Of a stretch of 64,000 bases of DNA, positions 29,372 through 37,864 are shown piece by piece. Source of the stretch: Bacteroides sp. (GTDB taxonomy: Bacteria > Bacteroidota > Bacteroidia > Bacteroidales > Muribaculaceae). A program made the translations under genes and the position numbers. The stretch is taken from contig JAAVCG010000005.1 in NCBI GenBank assembly GCA_014802435.1, positions 1 through 64,000 on the forward strand, written 5' to 3'. Every line of letters starts with the position of its first letter. The stretch's first letter is position 1. The notes under the pieces are model-generated. The model saw only the letters and a program-made list of their open reading frames with translations. It was not told where the DNA came from and did no database searches.

Positions 29372-30754
29372 TTACTTGTTTTTGATAATTTGGGCCATGA
29401 ATTCACATTCGGTGACAATCTTTTCGCCGACAAAGGCATAACCTTTCATGACGGCACATCCGCGGCGAAGCTCGCTCATGAACGATACATGGAAAATCAG
29501 TGTGTCGCCCGGAACTACCTTGTTGCGGAATTTAACATTGTCAATCTTCATGAAGTAAGTGGAGTAACGTTCGGGCTCGTCAACGGTTGAGAGCACGAGG
29601 AGTCCGCCGGTTTGAGCCATGGCTTCAACTAACAGCACTCCCGGCATCACGGGTTCCTGGGGGAAGTGGCCCTGGAAGAACGGTTCGTTGCCGGTGACGT
29701 TCTTAACGCCGACAATATAGTTGGGGCCGCGGTCAATGATTTTATCAACCAAAAGGAACGGATAACGATGAGGGAGTTTTGAGCGGATATCGTTAACGTC
29801 CATCAGGGGCTCGATGTTGGGATTATAGACCGGAGCCTGGATTTCCTGACGCTTGAGTTCCTTGCGGATTTTCTTGGAGAGGGTAGTGTTGAGGCTGTGG
29901 CCCGGGCGAGTGGCAATCACGCGGCCCTTGATGCGACGGCCAATGAGGGCAAGGTCGCCTAACACGTCAAGGAGCTTATGGCGCGCGGGTTCATTGTCAT
30001 GCACCAGGGGAGTGGTGTTGACATAGCCGAACTCGCTGACGTTAACGTGAGGAGCACCCATCAGGTCGGCGATATGGTCAAGCGTTTCCTGATTCATCTC
30101 TGAATCATAGATGACGATGGCATTTTCAAGGTCGCCCCCCTTGATGAGATTGGCTTTTACCAGGGGTTCAATTTCGCGCACAAAGACGAAGGTGCGGCTG
30201 GCGGCTATCTCCTTGTTGAAGTCTTCGAGACTGTCAAGGCTGGCAAATTGATTGGGAATCACGGGAGAGTCAAATGCAATCATGACGTCAATGGCGAATT
30301 CATCATCGGGCATCACGACGATGGATGCGCCGGTGGTGTCGTCACGCACCTCGATTTTCTGTTTGACTACGTAGACTTCGCGCTCGGCCGACTGCTCTTC
30401 CAGGCCTACTTTTTCAATCGCTTCGGCAATCTTGATGGCAGAGCCGTCAAGAATGGGCATTTCAGGGGCGTTGACCTTGATGAGGCAGTTATCAACCCCG
30501 GCAGCATAGAGTGCGGCAAGGGCATGTTCAATGGTGCTGACGGTTACGTCGCCTTTACCGATTACGGTGCCGCGGGTGGTTGCCTTGACGTTTTCGGCTA
30601 AGGCGTCGATGATGGGCTGATCTTCAAGGTCTACTCGCTGGAATTTATATCCATGGTTGACGGGAGCGGGAACGAATTCCGCTTCAATTTGAAGGCCGGT
30701 GTGGAGTCCGGCGCCATTCAGTTTGAATGACTCTTTAAGCGTTTGCTGCTTCAT
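29372..30754 (-). CDS. lpxC-fabZ: bifunctional LpxC deacetylase / FabZ dehydratase
   Basis: The 460-residue protein is a fusion. Residues about 1-310 are LpxC, the Zn-dependent UDP-3-O-acyl-GlcNAc deacetylase ([10 protein letters not shown] and [14 protein letters not shown] with its zinc ligands). Residues about 320-460 are FabZ, 3-hydroxyacyl-ACP dehydratase ([13 protein letters not shown], then [23 protein letters not shown] with the active His and Glu). This fusion is known across Bacteroidetes and supports the taxonomic call. It links lipid A synthesis to supply of hydroxyacyl chains. Confidence 0.96.
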   Translation of the reverse strand: MKQQTLKESFKLNGAGLHTGLQIEAEFVPAPVNHGYKFQRVDLEDQPIIDALAENVKATTRGTVIGKGDVTVSTIEHALAALYAAGVDNCLIKVNAPEMPILDGSAIKIAEAIEKVGLEEQSAEREVYVVKQKIEVRDDTTGASIVVMPDDEFAIDVMIAFDSPVIPNQFASLDSLEDFNKEIAASRTFVFVREIEPLVKANLIKGGDLENAIVIYDSEMNQETLDHIADLMGAPHVNVSEFGYVNTTPLVHDNEPARHKLLDVLGDLALIGRRIKGRVIATRPGHSLNTTLSKKIRKELKRQEIQAPVYNPNIEPLMDVNDIRSKLPHRYPFLLVDKIIDRGPNYIVGVKNVTGNEPFFQGHFPQEPVMPGVLLVEAMAQTGGLLVLSTVDEPERYSTYFMKIDNVKFRNKVVPGDTLIFHVSFMSELRRGCAVMKGYAFVGEKIVTECEFMAQIIKNK

Positions 30755-30769
30755 ATTGTATGAAATATC

Positions 30770-31804
30770 TTAATTTTCGAGTTCTTTAATTTTCTTTTCA
30801 AGTTCACGCACCTTGACGATGAGGTCGCCGACGCGGGTCAGCTGTGCTTGCTGACGCATCCATTGACGAGCCGGGAGCACGGGTGAGCCCATCAGGGTTG
30901 ACCCGTCGGCCGCATTGGAGTGCATGCCGCTCTGGGCGCCAACGTTGACATGGTTACCGATGGAGATATGTCCGGCAATGCCTACCTGGCCGCCAAACAT
31001 GCAGTTGCTGCCAATCTTGGTTGACCCGGCAATGCCCACTTGGGCCGCCATCACGGTGTTTTCACCTATCTCTACGTTATGGGCCACTTGAATCAGATTG
31101 TCTAACTTGGTGCCGCGGCCAATGAAGGTTTGACCCATAGTGGCACGGTCAACCGTCGTGTTGGCGCCGATTTCAACGTTGTCGGCAATGACTACGCGTC
31201 CCATCTGGGGAATCTTTGAGTAGGTGCCGTCAGGGTTCGGTGCGTGGCCAAAACCGTCGGCGCCGATAACTGCACCGGAATGGAGAATGCAGTTGCTGCC
31301 AATCTGACAGCCCCTGTAAATCTTTACTCCGGCATAGATTATGGTGCCGTCGCCAATGGTGACGCCCGGACCTACATAAGCCTGAGGATAGATTTTGACC
31401 CCTTTGCCGAGTTTGGCACCTTGGCCGATATAGGCAAATGCACCAATGTAGGCCTCTTCCGGAATCTCTACTCCCGGAGCGATAAAGCTCGGCTCCTCAA
31501 TCCCCGTCGGCTGGGGATTCGTCAGCTGGTCAACGAGGGTCATCAACTGAGCCAGGGCCGCATAAGGCTCTGCCACTCGGATAAGGGTGGCATTCGTGGG
31601 CTCGGTCAGCTGAAACTCGGTGGATACGAGAATTGCTCCCGCCCGGCTTTCCGGAACGTAATGGGCATATTTAGGGTTGGAAAGAAAGGTCAGGGCCTTG
31701 GGGCCGGCGCTTTCAATCTTATCAAATGCAGAGAGCATAACGTCGGGGTTGCCTTCAACGGTCCCTCCGATCAGTTGCGCAATTTGCTGTGCGGAAAATT
31801 CCAT
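30770..31804 (-). CDS. lpxD: UDP-3-O-acylglucosamine N-acyltransferase
   Basis: LpxD adds the N-linked hydroxyacyl chain in lipid A synthesis. An N-terminal uridine-binding domain ([17 protein letters not shown]) precedes a hexapeptide-repeat beta-helix with [10 protein letters not shown] carrying the catalytic His region, and a C-terminal coiled helix ([18 protein letters not shown]). The 344 residues are full length. It is the first gene of lpxD-lpxC/fabZ-lpxA. Confidence 0.96.
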   Translation of the reverse strand: MEFSAQQIAQLIGGTVEGNPDVMLSAFDKIESAGPKALTFLSNPKYAHYVPESRAGAILVSTEFQLTEPTNATLIRVAEPYAALAQLMTLVDQLTNPQPTGIEEPSFIAPGVEIPEEAYIGAFAYIGQGAKLGKGVKIYPQAYVGPGVTIGDGTIIYAGVKIYRGCQIGSNCILHSGAVIGADGFGHAPNPDGTYSKIPQMGRVVIADNVEIGANTTVDRATMGQTFIGRGTKLDNLIQVAHNVEIGENTVMAAQVGIAGSTKIGSNCMFGGQVGIAGHISIGNHVNVGAQSGMHSNAADGSTLMGSPVLPARQWMRQQAQLTRVGDLIVKVRELEKKIKELEN

Positions 31805-31846
31805 TTATGATATATATAATGTGATAAACGTGTTTTATTTGACGTG

Positions 31847-31854
31847 CAAATTTA
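31847..31854 (-). promoter_or_regulatory. -7 box upstream of lpxD
   Basis: TAAATTTG on the minus strand, 43 bases upstream of lpxD, matches the Bacteroidetes -7 box. No TTG at the expected distance was found, so only half of the promoter is supported. Confidence 0.4.
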
Positions 31855-31939
31855 CAAAAAATCCCGTAAAAAATAAAAAAAATTGCCCAAAATGACCTTT
31901 TATGAGGCATTGAAAACTATTATTTTGCAAAAAATGTTG

Positions 31940-31947
31940 TAAATTTG
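31940..31947 (+). promoter_or_regulatory. -7 box upstream of engB
   Basis: TAAATTTG lies 34 bases upstream of engB on the plus strand. The nearest TTG elements are badly spaced (12 and 27 bases), so this is a half-site call. Confidence 0.4.
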
Positions 31948-31981
31948 CAGTATTAATCCAAAAAAACAAGTATATAACCCT

Positions 31982-32611
31982 ATGCAAATCACTTCAGCTA
32001 AATTTCAGATAAGCAACTCGCAAGTGGAGAAATGCCCCGATACGGACCTCCATGAATATGCCTTTATCGGGCGAAGTAACGTTGGCAAATCTTCGCTCAT
32101 CAACATGCTGACCGGACGCCGTAAACTCGCCATGACTTCGTCGACTCCCGGCAAGACCACTTTGATTAATCATTTCATCATTAATGATTCCTGGTATATC
32201 GTCGACTTGCCCGGATATGGCTATGCCCAGCGCAGCAAAACCGAGCGCGAGAAGCTTAAGCATATTATCGATGGCTACATTCTCGGGCGCCCTCAGATGA
32301 CCTCACTCTTCGTCCTGGTTGATTCGCGCCATGAGCCGCAGAAAATTGACCTCGAATTTATGGAATGGCTCGGCGAAAACGGCGTGCCCTTCGCTATTGT
32401 CTTCACTAAGATAGACAAACTCTCGCGCACGGCGGCCGAGAAAAATATCGAGGACTATAAGCGTCGGCTTCTGGAGCAATGGGAAGAACTGCCCCCCATC
32501 TTTATCACCTCCTCTGAAACCGGACTGGGCCGCGAGGAGCTGCTTGACTATATTGAAGAGCTCAATCAGCTCCCCGTTCAGACTGAATTTACCTCTGAAC
32601 CCGAACAATGA
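31982..32611 (+). CDS. engB: ribosome biogenesis GTP-binding protein EngB/YsxC
   Basis: EngB is a TrmE-Era-EngA-YihA GTPase needed for large ribosomal subunit assembly. G1 is [15 protein letters not shown]3 DLPGYGYA, G4 FTKIDK, with the family signature [12 protein letters not shown]. The 209 residues are normal. Its stop overlaps the start of the HU gene (ATGA), so it leads a three-gene operon. Confidence 0.96.
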   Translation: MQITSAKFQISNSQVEKCPDTDLHEYAFIGRSNVGKSSLINMLTGRRKLAMTSSTPGKTTLINHFIINDSWYIVDLPGYGYAQRSKTEREKLKHIIDGYILGRPQMTSLFVLVDSRHEPQKIDLEFMEWLGENGVPFAIVFTKIDKLSRTAAEKNIEDYKRRLLEQWEELPPIFITSSETGLGREELLDYIEELNQLPVQTEFTSEPEQ

Positions 32612-32895
32612 ATAAGAACTTCACTCAAGAACTGAGCCTCAGAATTGGCCGCGACAAAAAGTCTACACAAGCGCTGATTGAGGGCCTTCAGAAGGCCATG
32701 ATTCAGTATTGTGGCGACGAGGAATCAGTGGCCATTCCCGGATTTGGAACTTTTTCAGCGGTCAAACACCCTGAACGCATCAGTACTGACCTCTCCACGG
32801 GGAAAACAATGCTGATGCCCCCTGAAATTATCGTAGAATTCCAACCCGCAAGCAAATTGCGCAAAATCGCCGAAAAGAATGTTGACTCTAAATGA
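32608..32895 (+). CDS. HU/IHF-family DNA-binding protein
   Basis: This 95-residue protein has the HU fold: helices with [16 protein letters not shown], then the beta-arm region [27 protein letters not shown] and [16 protein letters not shown]. It should bind and bend DNA as a dimer. It overlaps the next gene, which begins with another HU-like domain, so the two could pair. Confidence 0.88.
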   Translation: MNKNFTQELSLRIGRDKKSTQALIEGLQKAMIQYCGDEESVAIPGFGTFSAVKHPERISTDLSTGKTMLMPPEIIVEFQPASKLRKIAEKNVDSK

Positions 32896-33832
32896 TTTAT
32901 CTAAAACTTTGGTTGAACTGACCGGATGTCAGCCTACTGAAGCCGATGATTTTCTCCGCGAACTGTTTGCTCTTGCAGCTGAAATTCTGGAGGCGGAAGG
33001 CTCCGTAGAGGTGCCTCACTTAGGCCGATTTGTCATCATGGACGGAGCCATCCTTTTCCGTCCTGATGCCGATTTGGCCACTGAAGTAAACACCCCCTTT
33101 GCCGACTTTCAACCCATGGAAGTCCCCGACACGTTCTCACTCCAGACTCCCTTAGACCCGAAACCTGCCGAGGCACCCGAACCGGCACCGGAACCCGCCC
33201 CCGCCCCCGAACCTGAACCGGAGCCCGAACCCGTCCCCGCCCCTGAGCCCGCCCCGGAACCGGAGCCTGAGCCCTCTGATAACTCTGAGCCCTCTGATAC
33301 CCCCGCAGAAGCTAATGAGGAAATCAAAACCCGCAAGGCTTTGACCTGTTGTCGCACCCTGATGGTTGGCTTGGTTTGCGCAATTGCCGGTTTTGTCGGC
33401 GGTTGGTTTGCCGCAAGATATTATTCTCAGCAACCGTTCATCCAAGCTCAACCTGCTGAAAATACTCTCCCTGCCGTGATTGCCGAGCCGGAAGACTCCG
33501 TTGAAGATACTCTCGTCCCTGAAATCTCTGAACCCTCTGATTCTGCCGTGACTGCTGAAGAACCGGAGATTATTCAGCCCCGCAAAATCGTGACCGATAC
33601 CGTTAAAGTAGGGCGTTATCTGACCACTATGGCTCGCAGTCATTACGGACAAAAGGAATACTGGGTCTACATCTATGAGGCAAATCCGCAATTTGGGAAT
33701 CCTAACACTTTGCCCGCCGGAACCGTAGTCATTATTCCCCCGGCTGATTCCCTTGGCCTGACGCCCGGAAATGAGGAAAAATTGGCTGAGGCACATCGCA
33801 AATTAAACGAGATTTTGAGCCGCTTTAACTGA
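32879..33832 (+). CDS. HU-like domain, Pro/Glu linker, membrane helix and LysM-like domain protein
   Basis: The 317-residue protein begins with an HU-like fold (about 1-85: [32 protein letters not shown]). A Pro/Glu/Ala-rich linker (about 95-140) built on PEPAPEPEP follows. One membrane helix (LMVGLVCAIAGFVGGWFAARY) is near residue 170, and a C-terminal LysM-like domain (RYLTTMARSHYGQKEYWVYI, then LPAGTVVIIPP) lies near 240-295. This predicts a DNA-binding side in the cytoplasm and a peptidoglycan-binding side in the periplasm. I infer a nucleoid-to-wall link, which is not demonstrated. It ends the engB operon. Confidence 0.8.
   Translation: MLTLNDLSKTLVELTGCQPTEADDFLRELFALAAEILEAEGSVEVPHLGRFVIMDGAILFRPDADLATEVNTPFADFQPMEVPDTFSLQTPLDPKPAEAPEPAPEPAPAPEPEPEPEPVPAPEPAPEPEPEPSDNSEPSDTPAEANEEIKTRKALTCCRTLMVGLVCAIAGFVGGWFAARYYSQQPFIQAQPAENTLPAVIAEPEDSVEDTLVPEISEPSDSAVTAEEPEIIQPRKIVTDTVKVGRYLTTMARSHYGQKEYWVYIYEANPQFGNPNTLPAGTVVIIPPADSLGLTPGNEEKLAEAHRKLNEILSRFN
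33160..33300 (+). repeat. Pro-Glu-Ala low-complexity coding repeat
   Basis: Degenerate repeats of codons for Pro, Glu and Ala encode the linker of the HU-LysM protein. The minus-strand shadow ORFs rich in Gly/Ser/Ala here are artefacts of this repeat. Confidence 0.7.
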
Positions 33833-33862
33833 TTGAAATTTTTTATAGCTTAAATTAACAAA

Positions 33863-33898
33863 AACTAACGCTTAATTAACAATTATTTGGCGTTAGTT
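33863..33898 (+). terminator. inverted repeat between the engB operon and moxR
   Basis: AACTAACGC/GCGTTAGTT forms a 9-bp perfect stem with an 18-base AT-rich loop, 30 bases after the HU-LysM stop. A short AT-rich tract follows. It may be a terminator, or an operator for moxR because it lies just upstream of the putative -7 box. Confidence 0.5.
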
Positions 33899-33912
33899 AT
33901 TTGTTAATTTAT

Positions 33913-33920
33913 TAATTTTG
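33913..33920 (+). promoter_or_regulatory. -7 box of the bat operon
   Basis: TAATTTTG lies 60 bases before the moxR ATG. A TTG occurs 23 bases upstream (33887-33889), slightly farther than usual, overlapping the inverted repeat. Confidence 0.45.
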
Positions 33921-33980
33921 CACTGTTAATTTACCCAAATTAAGAATATAAAACACATAATTACCAAAATTTAAAACTAT

Positions 33981-34976
33981 ATGAGTGACTCTGTTAATAT
34001 TCGTGAGCTAAACGAGATCGTAGCTGCGAAGAGCGACTTCATCAACCTTATCACCAAGGGCATGGACCAGACAATCGTCGGCCAGAAGCACCTTGTTGAA
34101 TCACTCCTGATTGCACTCCTCTCTAATGGGCATGTGCTCCTTGAGGGTGTCCCCGGCCTGGCCAAGACTTTGGCTATCAAGACTCTCGCTCAACTCATTG
34201 ACGCTAATTACAGCCGCATACAGTTTACTCCTGACCTCCTCCCGGCCGACGTGATTGGCACCATGGTCTATTCCGTCAAGAATGAAACATTCCAGGTGAA
34301 GAAAGGCCCGATTTTTGCCAACTTCGTCCTTGCCGATGAAATCAACCGTGCCCCCGCCAAGGTTCAGTCAGCCCTCCTTGAAGCTATGCAGGAGCGCCAG
34401 GTGACCATCGGCGATAACACTTTTAAGCTTGATGAGCCGTTCCTGGTAATGGCTACTCAAAACCCCATTGAACAGGAAGGTACTTATCCGCTGCCCGAAG
34501 CGCAGGTTGACCGTTTCCTTCTGAAGGTCATTATCGGTTATCCCACCCGCGATGATGAACGCCTGATTATCCGTCAGAACATCTCTCCGGTGAAGACTGA
34601 AATCCATCCCTTGGTGAAGCCTGAAGAGGTTATCGAGGCTCAGAAGGTTGTTTCTCAGATTTATGTCGACGAAAAAATCGAACGCTATATCGTCGATATC
34701 GTCTTCGCTACCCGTATGCCCGCTGAATATGGAATGGATGACCTGACCGGCGTCATTGCCTTCGGCGCTTCGCCCCGTGCGTCTATCGCCCTGGCCAAGG
34801 CTGCCCGCGCCTATGCCTTCCTTCAGCATCGCGGATTCGTGGTGCCTGAGGATGTCCGCGCCGTTTGTCATGATGTGCTCCGCCATCGTATCGGCCTGAC
34901 CTATGAAGCCGAGGCTAACAACATTACCACTGACGAAATCGTTTCTAATATCCTTGACCGCGTACAGGTTCCCTAA
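33981..34976 (+). CDS. MoxR-family AAA+ ATPase of the bat operon
   Basis: MoxR ATPases act as chaperones, often with VWA-domain proteins. Walker A is GVPGLAKTLAIKTL, Walker B NFVLADEINRAPAKVQSALL, and sensor 1 LVMATQNPIEQEGTYPLPEAQ. The 331 residues are complete. It opens the set moxR, DUF58, BatD-like, batA, batBC, batD, batE, known from Bacteroides and linked to aerotolerance and envelope stress. Confidence 0.94.
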   Translation: MSDSVNIRELNEIVAAKSDFINLITKGMDQTIVGQKHLVESLLIALLSNGHVLLEGVPGLAKTLAIKTLAQLIDANYSRIQFTPDLLPADVIGTMVYSVKNETFQVKKGPIFANFVLADEINRAPAKVQSALLEAMQERQVTIGDNTFKLDEPFLVMATQNPIEQEGTYPLPEAQVDRFLLKVIIGYPTRDDERLIIRQNISPVKTEIHPLVKPEEVIEAQKVVSQIYVDEKIERYIVDIVFATRMPAEYGMDDLTGVIAFGASPRASIALAKAARAYAFLQHRGFVVPEDVRAVCHDVLRHRIGLTYEAEANNITTDEIVSNILDRVQVP

Positions 34977-34991
34977 TTCCTTGACTGATAT

Positions 34992-35867
34992 ATGGACGCA
35001 AACGAACTGCTGAAAAAGGTCCGCAAAATTGAGATAAAGACCAAAGGGCTTTCCCGCAATATCTTTGCGGGAGAGTATCATTCGGCCTTTAAGGGACGCG
35101 GCATGACGTTCAGCGAGGTCCGCGAATATCAGTATGGCGACGACATTCGCGACATTGACTGGAATGTCACCGCGCGCCATAATCATCCTTACGTCAAGGT
35201 CTATGAGGAGGAGCGTGAACTGACCGTAATGCTCTTGGTCGACGTCTCCGGCAGTCGCCTTTTTGGTGCCGCGGGAGTTGAAAAGCGGGAAATGATTGCT
35301 GAAATTGCCGCAACTCTGGCTTTTTCCGCCTCGCAGAATAATGATAAAATCGGATGTATTTTCTTCTCGTCCAAGGTTGAAAAATTCATTCCTCCCAAGA
35401 AGGGTATGCGTCATATCCTCTACATTATTCGCGAGCTCCTGGATTTCCGCCCCACTGAGGCCGGAACTGATATTGGCGGCGCGCTCCGCTTCCTGACGGA
35501 TGCCATGAAGAAGCGATGCACTACTTTCATCCTCAGTGACTTTATTGACGATTCCGCTTATTACCAACCCATGTCAATTGCCTCGCGCAAGCATGATGTC
35601 AGCGCCATTCAGGTCTATGATAAGCGCGATTCGGAGATTCCTGATGTAGGGCTTCTCTGTGTGCGCGACCTTGAAACCGGAGGCGAATGTTGGGTTGATA
35701 CTTCCTCCAAAAAGGTCAGGAATGCCTATGGAAAGTGGTGGTATGAACGACAGCAGAAAATGTCGGAAACCTTAAATCGCTGTCAGGTTGATTATGTCTC
35801 CGTCTCAACGGACGATGATTATGTTAAAGCCCTCATGGGCATGTTTAAACGTAGAGGTGTCAAATAA
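34992..35867 (+). CDS. DUF58 domain protein of the bat operon
   Basis: The 291-residue soluble protein has the DUF58 core: GRGMTFSEVREYQYGDDIRD and IDWNVTARHNHPYVKVYEEE. A VWA-like segment follows (VMLLVDVSGSRLFG) with a MIDAS-like DVSGS. DUF58 proteins normally stand next to MoxR ATPases and may be their substrate or adaptor. The gene ends immediately before the next start (TAAATG). Confidence 0.92.
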   Translation: MDANELLKKVRKIEIKTKGLSRNIFAGEYHSAFKGRGMTFSEVREYQYGDDIRDIDWNVTARHNHPYVKVYEEERELTVMLLVDVSGSRLFGAAGVEKREMIAEIAATLAFSASQNNDKIGCIFFSSKVEKFIPPKKGMRHILYIIRELLDFRPTEAGTDIGGALRFLTDAMKKRCTTFILSDFIDDSAYYQPMSIASRKHDVSAIQVYDKRDSEIPDVGLLCVRDLETGGECWVDTSSKKVRNAYGKWWYERQQKMSETLNRCQVDYVSVSTDDDYVKALMGMFKRRGVK

Positions 35868-36854
35868 ATGAACAGACTTAAAAACATATTGGCCGGACTC
35901 CTGGCGCTGACTTCGCTCGGCGCCGTCGCGCAAGTGAAGGTCACGGCGAAGGTGGACTCTATCGATGTCATTCAGGGAGCCCTGCGTCGGGTCGACGTAG
36001 AGGTTGTTCAGCCTGAGCAGATGAATCTCCGCTGGCTGACGGAGCGTCCCGCTGATGCCCGCTCTCAGGAGCCCGTGGAGCTGATTCCCGGGGTGGAAGT
36101 TAATTCCTCGTCGGAGGTCGATACCGTAAATCTCGGCTCCGGACGCCTGCAGCTTAACCGCACCTTGCTGATTCAGCCCTGGGATAGCGGCGAATTCGTC
36201 ATTCCCGGAATAGCCTTGGTGGCCGGCGAGGATACTTTTCGTTCTTCGCAGCTGGTAATCAAGGTGTTTACTGCTGATGTTGACACGATGACCACTATTC
36301 ATTCATGGGGTCCTGCTGTCAGTCAGTCCCGTGGATTTTTTGACTGGGTTCCGGACTGGATTGCCGATTATTGGTGGGCCTATGTTTTAGGTCTGCTGCT
36401 CATTGCCGGAGCTGTAACCGCTTATATCATCAAGCGTAAGGGCGGATTCAGCCAGGCTCTCAAACCCGCCGCCAAACCCGTGCCGCCTTATGAAAAGGCC
36501 ATGGAGCAACTTGCCGTGCTCAAGCAGCGTCAGCTCTGTGAAAAGGGTCAGGAAAAGACCTATTATACCGAACTTACTGAAATCCTGCGTCAATACCTTG
36601 AAGGTCGCTTCGGTATCAACGCAATGGAGATGACCACTCCGCAAATCAAGCGTGCGGTGCGCGCAACTGTCCCCGCTGAGGCTGCTCCCGGACTGATGAA
36701 TGAGGTTCTCGAGATGGCTGACTATGTTAAGTTTGCCAAGATGCGTCCGCTCCCGGAAGATAACGTGCGTGCCTTTGAGCAGGCCATCAAGTTCGTTGAA
36801 AACACCCGTCCGGCACCCGAACAGGATAATCAAGGAAAGGAGGCTGAAAAATGA
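35868..36854 (+). CDS. membrane-anchored BatD-like protein between DUF58 and batA
   Basis: The 328-residue protein has a signal peptide (LAGLLALTSLGAVAQ), a periplasmic beta-rich part (about 20-160), one membrane helix (WWAYVLGLLLIAGAVTAYII) and a cytoplasmic helical tail containing YYTELTEILRQYLEGRFGI. The tail resembles the C-terminal part of BatD in this operon (EAFYAELLRAMQTYLGDKF), so it could be a shortened paralogue. The function is unknown. It overlaps batA by 4 bases. Confidence 0.75.
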   Translation: MNRLKNILAGLLALTSLGAVAQVKVTAKVDSIDVIQGALRRVDVEVVQPEQMNLRWLTERPADARSQEPVELIPGVEVNSSSEVDTVNLGSGRLQLNRTLLIQPWDSGEFVIPGIALVAGEDTFRSSQLVIKVFTADVDTMTTIHSWGPAVSQSRGFFDWVPDWIADYWWAYVLGLLLIAGAVTAYIIKRKGGFSQALKPAAKPVPPYEKAMEQLAVLKQRQLCEKGQEKTYYTELTEILRQYLEGRFGINAMEMTTPQIKRAVRATVPAEAAPGLMNEVLEMADYVKFAKMRPLPEDNVRAFEQAIKFVENTRPAPEQDNQGKEAEK

Positions 36855-37849
36855 TTCAGTTTGCTCATCCCGCAATGCTCTGGCTCCTGCTGCTCCTGAT
36901 TCCGGTTATTGCCTGGTATATTATCCGGCGCCATAAGGAGCCCTCGCTTGGAATCTCGTCTACTTTCGCTTTTTCAAAGGTTAGCGGCGGATGGAAAGCG
37001 ATGTTGCGCCATTTGCTATTTGCCATGCGGGTGCTTGCCGCCGCCTGTTTGATTGTGGTGCTTGCACGCCCTCAGACTCATGATTCCTGGAGCCGCACTA
37101 ATGTTGAGGGCACTGACATCGTTCTGGTGCTTGATATTTCCGGGTCTATGCGCGCCGGCGACCTTGGACGGGTTAATCGCCTGGAGGCCGCTAAGAAGGT
37201 TGCCTCTCAGTTTGTTGCCGGACGTCAGAATGATAACATGGGCCTGGTGGTCTTTGCCGGCGAGAGCTTCTCAGCCGTGCCTCTGACCTCTGATCGTGCC
37301 ATGCTCGCCAATTACATCGGTGGAGTGAAAACCGGCCTTATTTCCGCCGACGGTACGGCCATCGGTGACGGTATTGCCTCCGCAATTAACCGTATTAAGG
37401 ACGGTCAGGCCGTCAGCAAAAGCATTATCCTCATCACTGACGGCTCTAACAATGCCGGAGTAGTGGCCCCCGAAACCGCTGCTGAAATCGCCAAGGACTT
37501 GGGGGTGAAAATCTACACTATCGGCGTTGGTAACACTCGCTCTTCAAATGAGGCCGTTCCTTATCTGGATGAAAACGGCAACTTGATTGACTATGCCCTT
37601 GTTGCGCCTATCGACACCGAGACTCTGGAGAGAATCTCATCCATGACCGGCGGCAAATATTTCGCCGCAACGTCAAGCACAGCCCTGAGCGATGTGTTCA
37701 GCGAAATCGATGCACTGGAGAAGACCGAATTTGATGTACGTAATTTCTCTCACACGGAAGATGACTATATGCCTTGGGCATGGCTCGCTTTCGGTCTGTT
37801 CGCGTTGCAGTTACTGCTGAAAGTCACCGTGGTTCGTTCAATTCCTTAA
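36851..37849 (+). CDS. batA: BatA: VWA-domain membrane protein
   Basis: The 332-residue protein has an N-terminal helix pair (LWLLLLLIPVIAWYIIRR and FAMRVLAAACLIVVL), a VWA domain with MIDAS motif VLDISGSMRAG and ITDGSNNAG, and a C-terminal helix (AWLAFGLFALQLLLK). The VWA domain probably faces the periplasm. It follows the standard Bat arrangement and is followed by batB after 15 bases. Confidence 0.92.
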   Translation: MIQFAHPAMLWLLLLLIPVIAWYIIRRHKEPSLGISSTFAFSKVSGGWKAMLRHLLFAMRVLAAACLIVVLARPQTHDSWSRTNVEGTDIVLVLDISGSMRAGDLGRVNRLEAAKKVASQFVAGRQNDNMGLVVFAGESFSAVPLTSDRAMLANYIGGVKTGLISADGTAIGDGIASAINRIKDGQAVSKSIILITDGSNNAGVVAPETAAEIAKDLGVKIYTIGVGNTRSSNEAVPYLDENGNLIDYALVAPIDTETLERISSMTGGKYFAATSSTALSDVFSEIDALEKTEFDVRNFSHTEDDYMPWAWLAFGLFALQLLLKVTVVRSIP

Positions 37850-37864
37850 TCCGATTCAGATACT

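Noticed and set aside
33109-33357. Gly-Ser-Ala repeat protein on the minus strand
   Set aside because: It is the antisense shadow of the Pro/Glu linker of the HU-LysM protein.
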